DNA of 64,000 nt from Zygnema cylindricum (taxonomy: Eukaryota > Streptophyta > Zygnematophyceae > Zygnematales > Zygnemataceae): NCBI GenBank assembly GCA_037447655.1, contig JBBHKE010002970.1:1-64000 (forward strand), written 5' to 3'. Made by a program: the position numbers and the translations under genes. Positions 11,278 through 20,800 of the stretch are shown here, piece by piece. Numbering within the stretch: position 1 is the first letter of the stretch; each line of letters opens with the position of its first letter. The notes beneath the pieces were generated by a model. The model had not been told where the DNA came from. It worked only from the letters and a program-made list of their open reading frames with translations, and did not search any database.

Positions 11278-14200
11278 GTGAGTGAGAAAAAAAGGGGGTG
11301 AAGGGAAGGGTTTTTGTATTTGGGTATGAGGGTTTTGTGGTGAATAGTTTTGTATTTGGGTGAAGGGTTTTGTATTTGGGTAAAATTTGGGTAAAATGTG
11401 GGTAAAATATGGGTAACATGGGTACAATGTGGGTGAAAAGGGGAGGGAAAATGGGTAAGGATATGAGTGCAAAAGGTTATTGGGTAAAAGGTTTGTATTT
11501 GGGTATAATACGTGTGAAATGTGGGCATAATGTGGGTATAATGTGGGTAAATTAAGGGTAAAAAAGGAGAGAGTGGGTGAAGAAAGAAACGGGTGGAAAT
11601 GGGACAAAAATGGGTAGGAATAGGATGAAAATAGATAAGTGGGCCAAAATGGGATGAATTGGGCAAACACAGGGAAATGGGCAAAAAAATGAGTAAAATG
11701 GGCAAACATGGGTTGTCCATTGGGGAATTTGGGTTAATGTGGGTAATTTAGAAAAATATGGGTCAAGACAAGGGTAAATATAGGTGTTGTACAAATACAT
11801 ATACACACTCCCTATAATTAGTGTGGACAATTGCTTCCCTTAAGTACCGATTAGTAACATTTTGAGATGTTCAACATAATGTAGTGTGGATCAGTGTATT
11901 TACCAAAGACAAAATATGTTTGACGATATAAAATTCAAATAATCCCCTTCTTTTTGGTGGAAATGAGGTGGTGGTCTAGAACTACTTTTCCATCCATTAC
12001 TTTTTCCTCTATCCACACTAATTACGGTGACGATTGTAGTTGCTTACAAGCATCTTCAATCGTTTTTTTATTAAAACCTAGTTTTACAAACACATGGCAA
12101 ATATAAACTGGCAAAACCGATTGCGTGAAAACTAAACTTGGAAATAATTTGACGACAGAAAGTTGGAAATGTGTTTGTGAAATATAAACTTACAGCTTAG
12201 TTTTGCAACATGCCCTAAATTGAAGCTCACAAAAATATTTCTAAACAAGTTTTTATCAAGCTTTGTTAAAGCTACATCATGTATCGTTTATATCGTTTTT
12301 AGAGTTAATAACACTATATCGGTGCCCCTAACCTAAAATCGTATCGTTAATAGTGATTGTTAACGGTCCAAAACCGACCATTCGAGACTGAATTAGAGTT
12401 GATAACATCAATATAGACCCCGCGCTAATAATTTCTTTACACCAATAATGAGTCACAGTGTTGTACAAATGTTTTGAAAATTTCCATTGGGCGATAATTT
12501 GCTGTTGTCATCGTGTTTTTCCAAGAAAGTGAAAGTTTGACATAAAATGTTTATAAAATGTTTCCAATAAAGTCAGTAAAAAATTATACTTTGTTTTTGT
12601 CTTTTAGCGTCAAATTTAGAAATGATCAAATTCGGAAGATAAATAAGATATGTCGATAGTAATTTATGTATGAAAAGGTCAACAACAATTTGCTAAGCAA
12701 AATTTTGACCAGCATGTCATTTTTGACTATTTACAGGCAATTAGTCAATGATTCATAAACAAATTATAAACGGTTTATTTTACCTTTTATAAAAATTCAT
12801 TTGTTATTGCATGTTGGACAATGGAAATTGTTTTTTGTAAATTTAATTGCTACTAATTTTCACAAAAACAAATCTAACATAAAAATTATTGGAAAAAAAA
12901 CTGATAAAAATATCTACGATTTTAACTCGAAATTAACAAACCAACATCAGTATATTCTCCCCACTTTTAACCCTCTTTTTTCCCTTTCCTCCCCTTCCCT
13001 CCCCTTCCTCATACCCCATTTAAACCCCATTTAACCCCATTAAACCGTTATTGAAGCTGCATTTCAACCCCATTTAAATTCCATCGAAACCCTGTATAAA
13101 CCTTACGCTTATCCCCACTCATACCCACTCATACTCACTTATACCCACTTATACCCATTTATACCCAATTATTTTTACAGGAAAAGGCCCTCGCCCTCCA
13201 AGTGGTGAAGCAGTTCCTCTCCTCCTCCTCCCTCGGAGCCTCCACCTCCTCCGAAACCGTCGGCCGATCGCGGTGGGTTTCCGGGAAACTTACCATGTGG
13301 CCCTCGGAAGTCAAGATCAGAAAAAACAAAGTTTTTTCTTGTCCGTTTCCGACAACGGAGAACGTTCCGTTTCAGTTTTCCGTGGTGCAAGTCCACCCGA
13401 ATAACTGGGCCACGGAGATGAGGATGGGGGAGGAGAGAGTGGGGGCGGGGTGTGACGGAATGTCACTGTGGAGGAGTTCGAGTTGGGAGGGGAGTTGGAG
13501 GGAGAGAGGGATGTTGAGACCGTTGAGGAGATTGTTGCAGGTAAGGGAGGGAGGGAGGGAGGGAGGGATGGATGAGAAAGTGTTACAGGTGGGGGAGGGA
13601 GGGACGGAAGGAGAGAGGAGGGGAGTTGGAGAGAGAGGGATGTTGAGACCGTTGCGGAGAGTGTTGCAGGTAAGGGAGGGAGGGAGGGAAGGTTTTGTCT
13701 ATTTTTTGTCATTAATTTTTTTTTTGTCGTTTTGTGCAGGGCTTGGACCCCCGAGCCATCGCCCGAGCCTTCTCGACAGCTGTCTTCGTCTGCGAACAGG
13801 AGGTGGACGGAGAGGAGTGCAACGTCATCAAAGTCAACGCCAGTCAAAGCAAGATGGCGGAGATGACGAAGCTCATGAGCGGGGGGGAGAGAGAGGGGGA
13901 GGGAGGGGGGGGACTGGAGGTAGTGGTCCACGAAATGGAGGGATCGTTTAGTGTACAAACGGGGTATTTATTGAGGTTAAGAGACCGTCACGTCGTAAAA
14001 CGGAAGGTGAGTAAGGGGAGGAAGAGGGGGAGGAGGGGGGAGGGGGAGACGGAAAGGGGTGGTTTTCCATTGTGGGGGTTTTATCAGGAGTGGGAGTAGG
14101 AAAGAGGAGGTAGTTGTGGTAACAATGGTGGTTGTGGCTTAAGGAGGAGGCGATGGGACATTTTTTTTCACATCTGTTTTTTTGGGTCATTCTCTCTCTC

Positions 14201-14287
14201 TCTTTCTCTCTCTCCTTGTCATTCTCTCTGTCTTTCTCTCTCTCTGTCACTCTTTCTGTCTGTCTCTCTTTCTCCCTCTCTGGGCTC

Positions 14288-14322
<35 letters not shown>

Positions 14323-14345
14323 GTCTCTCTCTCTCCCTCTCTGGG

Positions 14346-14439
<94 letters not shown>

Positions 14440-15029
14440 GGTGATTTTTTGTTTAGTAATAACATTATTGTTTTTGTTTTGGTGTGCTCGTTCCTTTTCC
14501 TTTTTGTTTTTCTTCCCAACCACATTGACTGGTTATCGTTGTTTGTTTTTCTTCTAAAATTAAAATATTATTGATTTAAATCCTCATTTTTTCATTTTTT
14601 TTTTCTCGGCGAATCAAAGAGGTCTCTCTTCAGAAATGTCATTTCCCCTTTTCTTTCAAAAACTAATTAATGTTTTCTTTTTTTTCGGCGAATCAGAGAG
14701 CTCGAGGCCGCGCCACCTTTTGGGAATATTCGACTGATTCACGACTTTCCGATTATCGAAACTCTGGCGGTTTTTCAATCGCCCATTCTGGACACACGGC
14801 TCTCTCTCTCGTAAAATTTGAAGAATCGATGAAAGGACATTTGGTGAAAATAAAAGTCGAGGAGATTTGGACGATCGAAAACGTAATCCATGACCCAAAA
14901 AAAATGGCGGGTATGAAATTTAATCCTCCGAGTGTTTTGAAAGAATGGAAAAGCGAACAAACGTGGCCGGCGATGAGAAGGTCGATGAATTTGCCGGCGA
15001 GACCGCTCATGAAGCAAATGTCCATTTAG
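10666..15029 (+). CDS. DUF620 family protein, four exons
   Basis: Exons: 10666-11277, 13181-13540, 13740-14006 and 14697-15029. All introns are GT-AG and phase 0. The joined protein follows the land-plant DUF620 layout in order: an N-terminal GLNAVFEE (plants: GLDTVLE), ENRLLLTLLGTPL (LLLGVVGAPL), ALQVVKQFL (A-x-YIVKQY), MLRPLRRLLQ then GLDPRAIARAFS (PRPLRRFLQGLDP), DGEECNVIKV, SVQTGYLLRL, FWEYSTDSRLSDYR, IAHSGHTALSLVKF and EEIWTIENV. The biochemical role of the family is not established; some databases label it lipase-like without catalytic evidence, and I see no lipase motif. The start is uncertain. The frame is open from 10666, but the first 97 residues are Ser/Pro-rich translations of a CT tract, so ATG 10957 or 10999 may be the real start. 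Confidence 0.85.
10740..10930 (+). repeat. Pyrimidine (CCCTCC/TCTCCC) low-complexity tract
   Basis: Almost pure C/T on the + strand. It lies either in the 5' UTR or in the first codons of the DUF620 gene. Confidence 0.8.
11310..11780 (+). repeat. G-rich minisatellite (GGGTA / GGGTAAAAT units) at the start of intron 1
   Basis: About 470 bp of imperfect 9-12-bp units such as TTGGGTAAAATG and ATGTGGGTA begin 33 bp after the exon-1 donor. The strand bias is complete: G on the sense strand. Complementary units occur at the other end of the same intron. Confidence 0.85.
11781..12954. other. Middle of DUF620 intron 1
   Basis: AT-rich, non-coding. A degenerate TA-type MITE is possible around 12290-12460 (GTTAATAACACT and CGTTAATAGTGATTG motifs). 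Nothing else recognised. Confidence 0.4.
12955..13172 (+). repeat. C-rich minisatellite (TACCCAC / AACCCCATT units) at the end of intron 1
   Basis: Imperfect units ATACCCACTT and AACCCCATTTAA run up to 8 bp before the exon-2 acceptor. They are the complement of the GGGTA units at 11310-11780, giving the two intron ends pairing potential. Confidence 0.85.
13181..13540 (+). CDS. DUF620 gene, exon 2
   Basis: Acceptor TTTTTACAG|GAAAAG, phase 0; donor TTGCAG|GTAAGG. Encodes 120 residues with ALQVVKQFLSSSS, the RWVSGKLTMWPSEVK strand and the MLRPLRRLLQ signature that joins directly to GLDP of exon 3. A second, nearly identical donor lies 129 nt downstream (13669) with the frame open between, so a 43-residue longer form is possible. 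Confidence 0.85.
13489..13687 (+). repeat. Tandem duplication of the exon-2 end and its splice donor
   Basis: 13489-13565 and 13619-13687 carry the same block: GGGGAGTTGGAG, GAGAGAGGGATGTTGAGACC, GTTGCAGGTAAGG, then GGGA repeats. Each copy ends in a full donor in the same phase. Confidence 0.9.
13740..14006 (+). CDS. DUF620 gene, exon 3
   Basis: Acceptor TTTGTGCAG|GGC, donor CGGAAG|GTGAGT, phase 0 on both sides; 89 residues. Contains GLDPRAIARAFSTAVFVC, DGEECNVIKV and the SFSVQTGYLLRL strand typical of the family. A Gly/Glu-rich insert (GGEREGEGGGG) sits between the conserved blocks and comes from a GA-rich low-complexity expansion. Confidence 0.9.
14190..14437 (+). repeat. CT microsatellite in intron 3
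   Basis: A 250-bp CT tract with a long pure (CT)n core at 14351-14436. It is complementary to the GA/GGA-rich sequence right after the exon-3 donor (14010-14060). Confidence 0.95.
14607..14706 (+). repeat. Duplicated acceptor region before exon 4
   Basis: TTTTTTCTCGGCGAATCA at 14600-14620 is repeated as TTTTTTTTCGGCGAATCA at 14678-14695. The second copy is the splice acceptor of exon 4; the first could act as a decoy. Confidence 0.7.
14697..15029 (+). CDS. DUF620 gene, exon 4 and stop
   Basis: Acceptor GAATCAG|AGA, phase 0; TAG at 15027-15029; 110 residues. Carries TFWEYSTDSRLSDYR, IAHSGHTALSLVKFEE and KVEEIWTIENV, matching the C-terminal DUF620 blocks. The plant ending (a DCFLPPADL-like motif) is replaced by FNPPSVLKEWK and a basic tail RPLMKQMSI. 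Confidence 0.9.
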   Translation, partial: RARGRATFWEYSTDSRLSDYRNSGGFSIAHSGHTALSLVKFEESMKGHLVKIKVEEIWTIENVIHDPKKMAGMKFNPPSVLKEWKSEQTWPAMRRSMNLPARPLMKQMSI

Positions 15030-15265
15030 GAGAGAGAGAAGGAGAGGGAGAGGGAGGCAAGTAAGAGGCGAAAGGAATGGGGACGGGAAAACAGGTGGAC
15101 GATAAATATGCGGTCGAGACCGCTGATGAAACTAATGTCGATTTAGTAGAAAGGGAGATAGAGAGGGAGGGAGAGGGAGAGGGGTGAGGAAAGGGGAGAG
15201 GAAACATGGGGCGGGGTATAAATATGCGGTTGAGACAGCTTATGAAACGATTGCCGGTTTAAGGG
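14990..15265 (+). repeat. Three tandem copies of the DUF620 3' coding end
   Basis: The last coding block (GAGACCGCTCATGAAGCAAA through ATTTAG, ending 15029) recurs with changes at about 15114-15147 and 15230-15262, each followed by GAGAGGGAG-rich spacer. Each copy still encodes R-L/P-x-LMK-x followed by a stop or near-stop. A weaker fourth copy may lie near 15410-15440. Confidence 0.75.
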
Positions 15266-16651
15266 AGGGCGAGGAGAGGAATGAAGAAGGAGATGAAGGA
15301 AGGGGGACGTGGAGAAGGAGATGAGATGGAAGAATGAAGGAAGGGAGGAAAAGGAAAGAAGAAAGGTAAAAAGATTGGGAAAAAAGTGGAGGCAAAAATG
15401 AGGGGGTGGATAAATATATGAAACAATGCCGATTCGAGAACAAAAAAAAAGGAAAGCGAAGGAAGGGAAAAGAGGGAAAGAGAAGGAGAAGTAAAAGGAG
15501 GGTGAGGGAGGAGAGGAGGAGGAGAAATGACACGAGAAAAGGAGCGAAGGCGCGAAAAGGGAGAGAAGTGGGGAAGGAGTGAAGAAAGGAGAAATGTGAA
15601 GGAGAGGAAAAAAGCAGGAGACGTTGAGGGTTTGATGATGAAGAATGTTTTTTTTTTTGGCTAATGGAATGCGTTGAATTAATTAAAATGGGAAGAAAAG
15701 TGTAATCTACTAATTTCGATGAGAAATGGAAAACTTTTTTTCTGTTGAATGGAATAAGTTTCACTTTTTAGACGAGAGACGAGAAACAAATTTATTCGTG
15801 CAAAACTGAGATTTTGAGCTCGGTTTAATTTTAAAATTCGGTCGTTTTCAAATTCAGTGTTTTTTTTTTTTTTTTTTCTTTTTTAAGTTGAGATAAAGAG
15901 TCAGACGACTTGGAAAATAATCAAAATGTACGAATAGCAACATTTTTAGGTTCGAAAAATATTTGAAGACAAAAATCTCAAAAAAGTTTTGAGTTTATCC
16001 TTCTTCGAATATTTGGGACTTCATTAACTATTATTTAATGAGTTAAAACGCTTTTTTTTGTTTTTCTTGTCCCAAACCCCTTCCCTCCCTCCCTCCCTCC
16101 CTCCCTTTGTCCCTCCCTCCCTCTCTCACTTTTGTTTTTCCGCCCCCCTTCCTTTTTTTGGGCGCACTTGTAGTCTACTTGTTTTACGTTAGTTTCGGGC
16201 AGTCAGAAAAGTAAATCTTTTCTATTTTTTTTATAGCGGTCTAGTGTTTGCTTGTTACAAAAGGTTTTATCAGTTTTTTTTTTTTTTTTTTTTTTAAGAT
16301 TCGATAGTTTTCTTTGAACAGAAAGCTTTTCTGGTGTTAAATAATCAAGAATAGTTTTTTTTTTTTTGTCGCGATTTTCAAATTGACTTTTGGATGTTTC
16401 ACTTTTTGATTTTAATGTAAAGACAATTTTTTTTTGAGCGCTTTTACTCGATAAGAAAAATAAAATGTAGGAGAATATAACTGTTTTGGAAACAAAGGAA
16501 AAAATATGTTTTGAAAAATACAATTGTTTTGGAAAGCTTATTTGTTACACCTTGTGTGTTAACGTCTACTTTGCCACTTAGAAAGTCTTAAAACGTTTTA
16601 TTCATGTGTTTATATTCATATGTTCATCATCTATGGATCATGCGTCAGAAG
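15266..16651. other. Purine-rich then T-rich intergenic sequence
   Basis: 15266-15620 is GA-rich low-complexity sequence continuing the gene's 3' repeats. 15640-16560 has poly-T runs and a CCCT microsatellite at 16079-16126. No gene seen. Confidence 0.5.
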
Positions 16652-16708
16652 TACACCGTGTATCGCTCTTAGTGTTAAGTGTTAACATTGATAGGGATAC
16701 ACGGTGTG
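16652..16708. mobile_element. Minimal TA-type MITE (termini only)
   Basis: A 57-bp near-perfect palindrome, TACACCGTGTATCGC...GATACACGGTGT. It consists of little more than the two terminal inverted repeats of the family, so probably an internally deleted copy. Confidence 0.7.
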
Positions 16709-17661
16709 CGTTAGAGTCTTGCAAAATTGACCCCGACAACAAATAAATCCAAGAGGTGCTCCTCCAGGTGGCAGATGAAAGACTCATGATATCATCAACA
16801 ATTGAGCTAATCACCTAATGAAGGTGAAAGTTAAGGCGACAAAAGTGTGAAATCAGAAGTGAAAACCCCATTATAGAGCATGCATATAAGTCTATATGGA
16901 GGTTCGTCGAACAATAACAAGTTTAGAAACCTCACGTTCTGAAATTATGAGAAATATATCATGATGCAAAAAGTTCTTAAATGGTTGTGCATGTGGAATG
17001 TGAACTTGTCAATGTTCAAAGAAAGAAACAGAGCAGTGACCTTTTTCCCAACTACAGAGAAGGATGAACGCACACCTCTCAATAATTTAAAGTCATTAGT
17101 TCATGTTTAGGTCTTAAAAACAGCTAAAACGTCAAAAAATCCTTTTTTATTTCCTCAAGATTTCACAAACTTAGAATGCAGAATGCCAAAATTCCACATC
17201 CTTAATGGTTTCCAGCTATTATCTTATTGTTTTAGGTGTGAAACTCTTCTCCCTATTTTTTAAATTCATATGGTACTAACGTACTCACAACACTAATTTA
17301 CATATAATACAAAAAAAAGTTTGAAATAGCACTAACCGGCACTCTCAACAGTCACGTGTTTTGACAAACCCTAAATAGTATGAGTCAAACTATAGTACTG
17401 TACTGATATTTCAATTTAAGTCCGAGTGAACAGTGGTAGTACTTTCTGTACGACTTAGAACCCGTACAAGAACCCGTACAGTACTTTTCAACCACATAAT
17501 AAGCTAAATCATTTTGTGTGTACAGGTGTCATACTTCCATTTCTCACATATCTGACTACTACACCATTACTTTTTGCAGATATTTTCATAATTCCCACCA
17601 ACTATATGTCTGTTCATCTTCAGTTTTTTTCTTCTTTTACGGTATACTCTTCTTATTTGCT
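16709..17661. other. Intergenic, between the two convergent genes
   Basis: No gene seen. GTAC-rich patches lie at 17385-17490. The polycystin 3' UTR should start just below 17662 on the - strand; no clear AATAAA was picked out. Confidence 0.4.
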
Positions 17662-17826
17662 CTAATCAGTTAAATTCCGTAGTACATCCTGAAAACTTTC
17701 CAGTAATTTGCGGTTCCCTTCGTCAATATACTCCCTTTGTTTGGCACTCTCTTCTTGAATCATCATCCGTACTCTTGCGAGCTGCTCAGCATCTTTGCGA
17801 GCAATTGTTTCCTTTTTGGATGGCGT
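17662..17826 (-). CDS. Polycystin exon 19 (C-terminus, stop)
   Basis: Acceptor TTTTCTAACAG|ACG, phase 0; 54 residues then TAG at 17664-17662. Highly charged heptad-like sequence (KKETIARKDAEQLARVRMM, then a KQREYIDEGNRKLLES stretch), a probable coiled coil as used for polycystin oligomerisation. Confidence 0.85.
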   Translation of the reverse strand, partial: TPSKKETIARKDAEQLARVRMMIQEESAKQREYIDEGNRKLLESFQDVLRNLTD

Positions 17827-20800
17827 CTGTTAGAAAACACATTAGCACACAACTTAGTTGAGCATGTAATGAGATTTTTTGACTTCCACAATTTTTTGAG
17901 TTTCTATTTTTTTTGAAGTCGCATGCACGTTAGCAAATAGGTTAACATTCTCCTACTATACCGTGAATCACTATTAGCGTCAATGTTTTTTTTGCCACTT
18001 AAAACATCTTTTCTCCGTACACACTTATTGGATTTTCAATTTGAGATCGCCAATCGGAAGCTGAGAATGTTACCTTTCAATCGCAGCCGTCAGATCCACA
18101 ATCCGACAAGTGTGTACGGAGAAAAGATGTTTTAAGTGGCGAAAAAAACATTGACGGTAATAGCGATTCGCGGTGTAGAGTAAACTCACCTTGGCGGGTC
18201 TTCCAATGTAATTGAAGACATTATCGGCAAATCCCTCGGGATTTATCGCCGGTGCGTTACCCTGCAACCATCAAACTTATGTATGTAAAGTGAAAACACC
18301 ACATTGATAGATTTCCAGAGTGATAGATTTCCGTGAAATCCGGGATCGGGAGGTAGATTTCCGTGAATTCCGGGATTTTCGGGATTTTTTTCAACACCAG
18401 TGATCTATTTCCGTGAAATCCGGGAATCGGCAGATACACCGCGCATCGTTATTAGTGTCAAAGCTTAAATAGTGTGTAAGTAAATATACCGTCATTGACG
18501 CTAATTAAGAATTTGAAAATTAAAAAAAAAAAGGTTTATTCTAATTTCAGTGTTAACGCTAATTTGGAACAGCAAAAATGGAAAATTTTCTGTACGATTA
18601 TATACATTATTATATATATCCGTACAAAATATAAAAAATCGTACACCGTAGTGAAATTTAAATATCCGTACATGTCAGACTTATTTACATGTCAGACCAA
18701 TCCCGTTTTTTTAGCGCACGTTCCCACGGAATGTCATCCTACGCCGTGTCAGTTCGCTAAAAAATTTCGTCCGGCGGCGTGCGCTGTACTTTGATCTTAC
18801 GTCAGATTCGGACGTTCGTACAGGAGTGTGCACGACGCACACACATACACATACAGTGCCTACGTTGCGCGAGTTTTGTGCAAAGTTTTGTGCGCCTACC
18901 AAAGGCCTACCATAAAAAAGCCTACTTTTGAACTATGATGTTAAGTGAAAACACCAGAGTGATAGATTTCCGTGAAATCCGGGATCGGGAGGTAGATTTC
19001 CGTGAATTCCGGGATTTCCGAGATTTTTTCAACACCAGTGATCTATTTCCGTGAAATCCGGGAATCGGCAGATACCATACTACGGAACATTGAGTCGGCC
19101 GGGATTCGAACCTGGGACTTTTCCCTTCAAGTAAAACGCACTACACCGCCAATCGCTATTAGCGTAGAAGTTTCTTTAGCGTATAAGAATAATTACAGTG
19201 GTGTACGGTAATTAAGAATTTGAAAATTTTGAAAAAAAACATACATTCTAATTGTTTTATAATTTTAATTTGGGTCTTTGAAAAAAAGAAATGTCGGTCG
19301 CAAACCTGCTTACACTAATATAAGTACTTGTACAAAATCTGACAAATCGTACACAAATCGTACGTTCACACAGTCGAAACGTGGTTGTAGGACGAATATG
19401 TGCGAACGTGATATTTGACAACCCGATTTTATCCCCTTTTTAGAGAGCATATTCTCATGCGTCAGCGGTTACTAAAACTCATTAACTATACTTTTTCACT
19501 TAAAAAGGTACAATTTTGTACGATCTGACACGTACCGTACACCACACTATTTAAACGACAACGTACTTTCCTTTTGTACGGTACTTGGAAAATAACCCTA
19601 AATGGCGTACAGAAACAAATAGAATAAGCTCGCTATTTGAGAATAATAAAAAAAAAAGCGGGACGGAATTAGCGTACACACGCTAATAGCGATTGGCGGT
19701 GCACCACTGTACCACCAGTTCGATGTAAATCCTAGCGGGTCCGTACCAATTTATTACAAGCGGCTTCGAGAATGAATATTACCATATTCTACCCCGTATT
19801 GAACCGGCATCCACGTGCCTATCCAACACAAAGAGCTACAAACATAATGCCTCACTATGAGTTATCCACATGACAGTAGTAAATGCCGTTGAAGGTTAGG
19901 ATGATACCAAATCTTGAGTAAATTATGTTATTCCCAAAACATCTTAATCCCGTCCAAAACTAACTCCCACATCCATTGAGAGAAATGAAAAGTGAATGTA
20001 ACGAAACGAAGTGGGTATCAAAGAGTCGATAGGAAGGGGGTTCAATGTTCATAACAGTCTTCCTATTTCAACACTTTCAACCGTGAACCTTCATTTGGAT
20101 TTTAACTGATTGGAAGTTGGTGCCACTAGAAAAAAACAATCTAAAAAACAAATCTCTTGTTTCATGTTGCATTAAAGAATCGAATCATCTTAGGGGGAAA
20201 GAGATGTGGAGTTGATACTATCTAGCCACATTATTCAAGTGTTGGTTTACCAAACAGGACCAAAGCGGCGTTGGACACCAAATGTGAGTATGAGGTTAGT
20301 TATGCCGCCACAATTTTCTGGTAATTAGATAATTTAGGGGCTCAAAAATCGTGGGCTCGTTGTTTATGAATCAGTTGCAACTACATCGTGAATCGCTATT
20401 AGTGTTAATAATTTTTTCGCCACTTAAAACAAGTTTTCTCCGTACACAATTGTCGGATTTTCAGTTTGAAACCGCCACTCAGAAGTTGAGAATGCTACCT
20501 TTCAATCGCGATCGTCAGATTCGAAATCCGATAAGTGTGTAAAAAATGTTTTTAGTGGCGAAAAAAACATTAACACTAATAGCGATTCACGGTGTACCAT
20601 TTCACTATCGCTTAAATACAAAGTATTGGGTTCAAATGGTTTCTTAATTTAAGTGGGTCATAAAGTTGGTACTCCGTAAATATTTATTTCATGAATGTCA
20701 CAGGAAATAAGAAAAAATATTAAACCTGTTTCAAAAGGTATAATGAAGGTTACACACTGACATTGACATTGGCATATGGCAGAGAAATACCTCCTGTCGT

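Noticed and set aside
10806-11720. 304-codon frame on the - strand opposite DUF620 exon 1
   Set aside because: It is the antisense of exon 1 and of the GGGTA minisatellite; low-complexity arrays keep frames open.
13948-14525. 190-codon Arg/Glu repeat frame on the - strand
   Set aside because: Translation of the (CT)n tract in intron 3.
15240-15764. 174-codon Ser/Leu/Pro-rich frame on the - strand
   Set aside because: Antisense of the purine-rich sequence downstream of the DUF620 gene.
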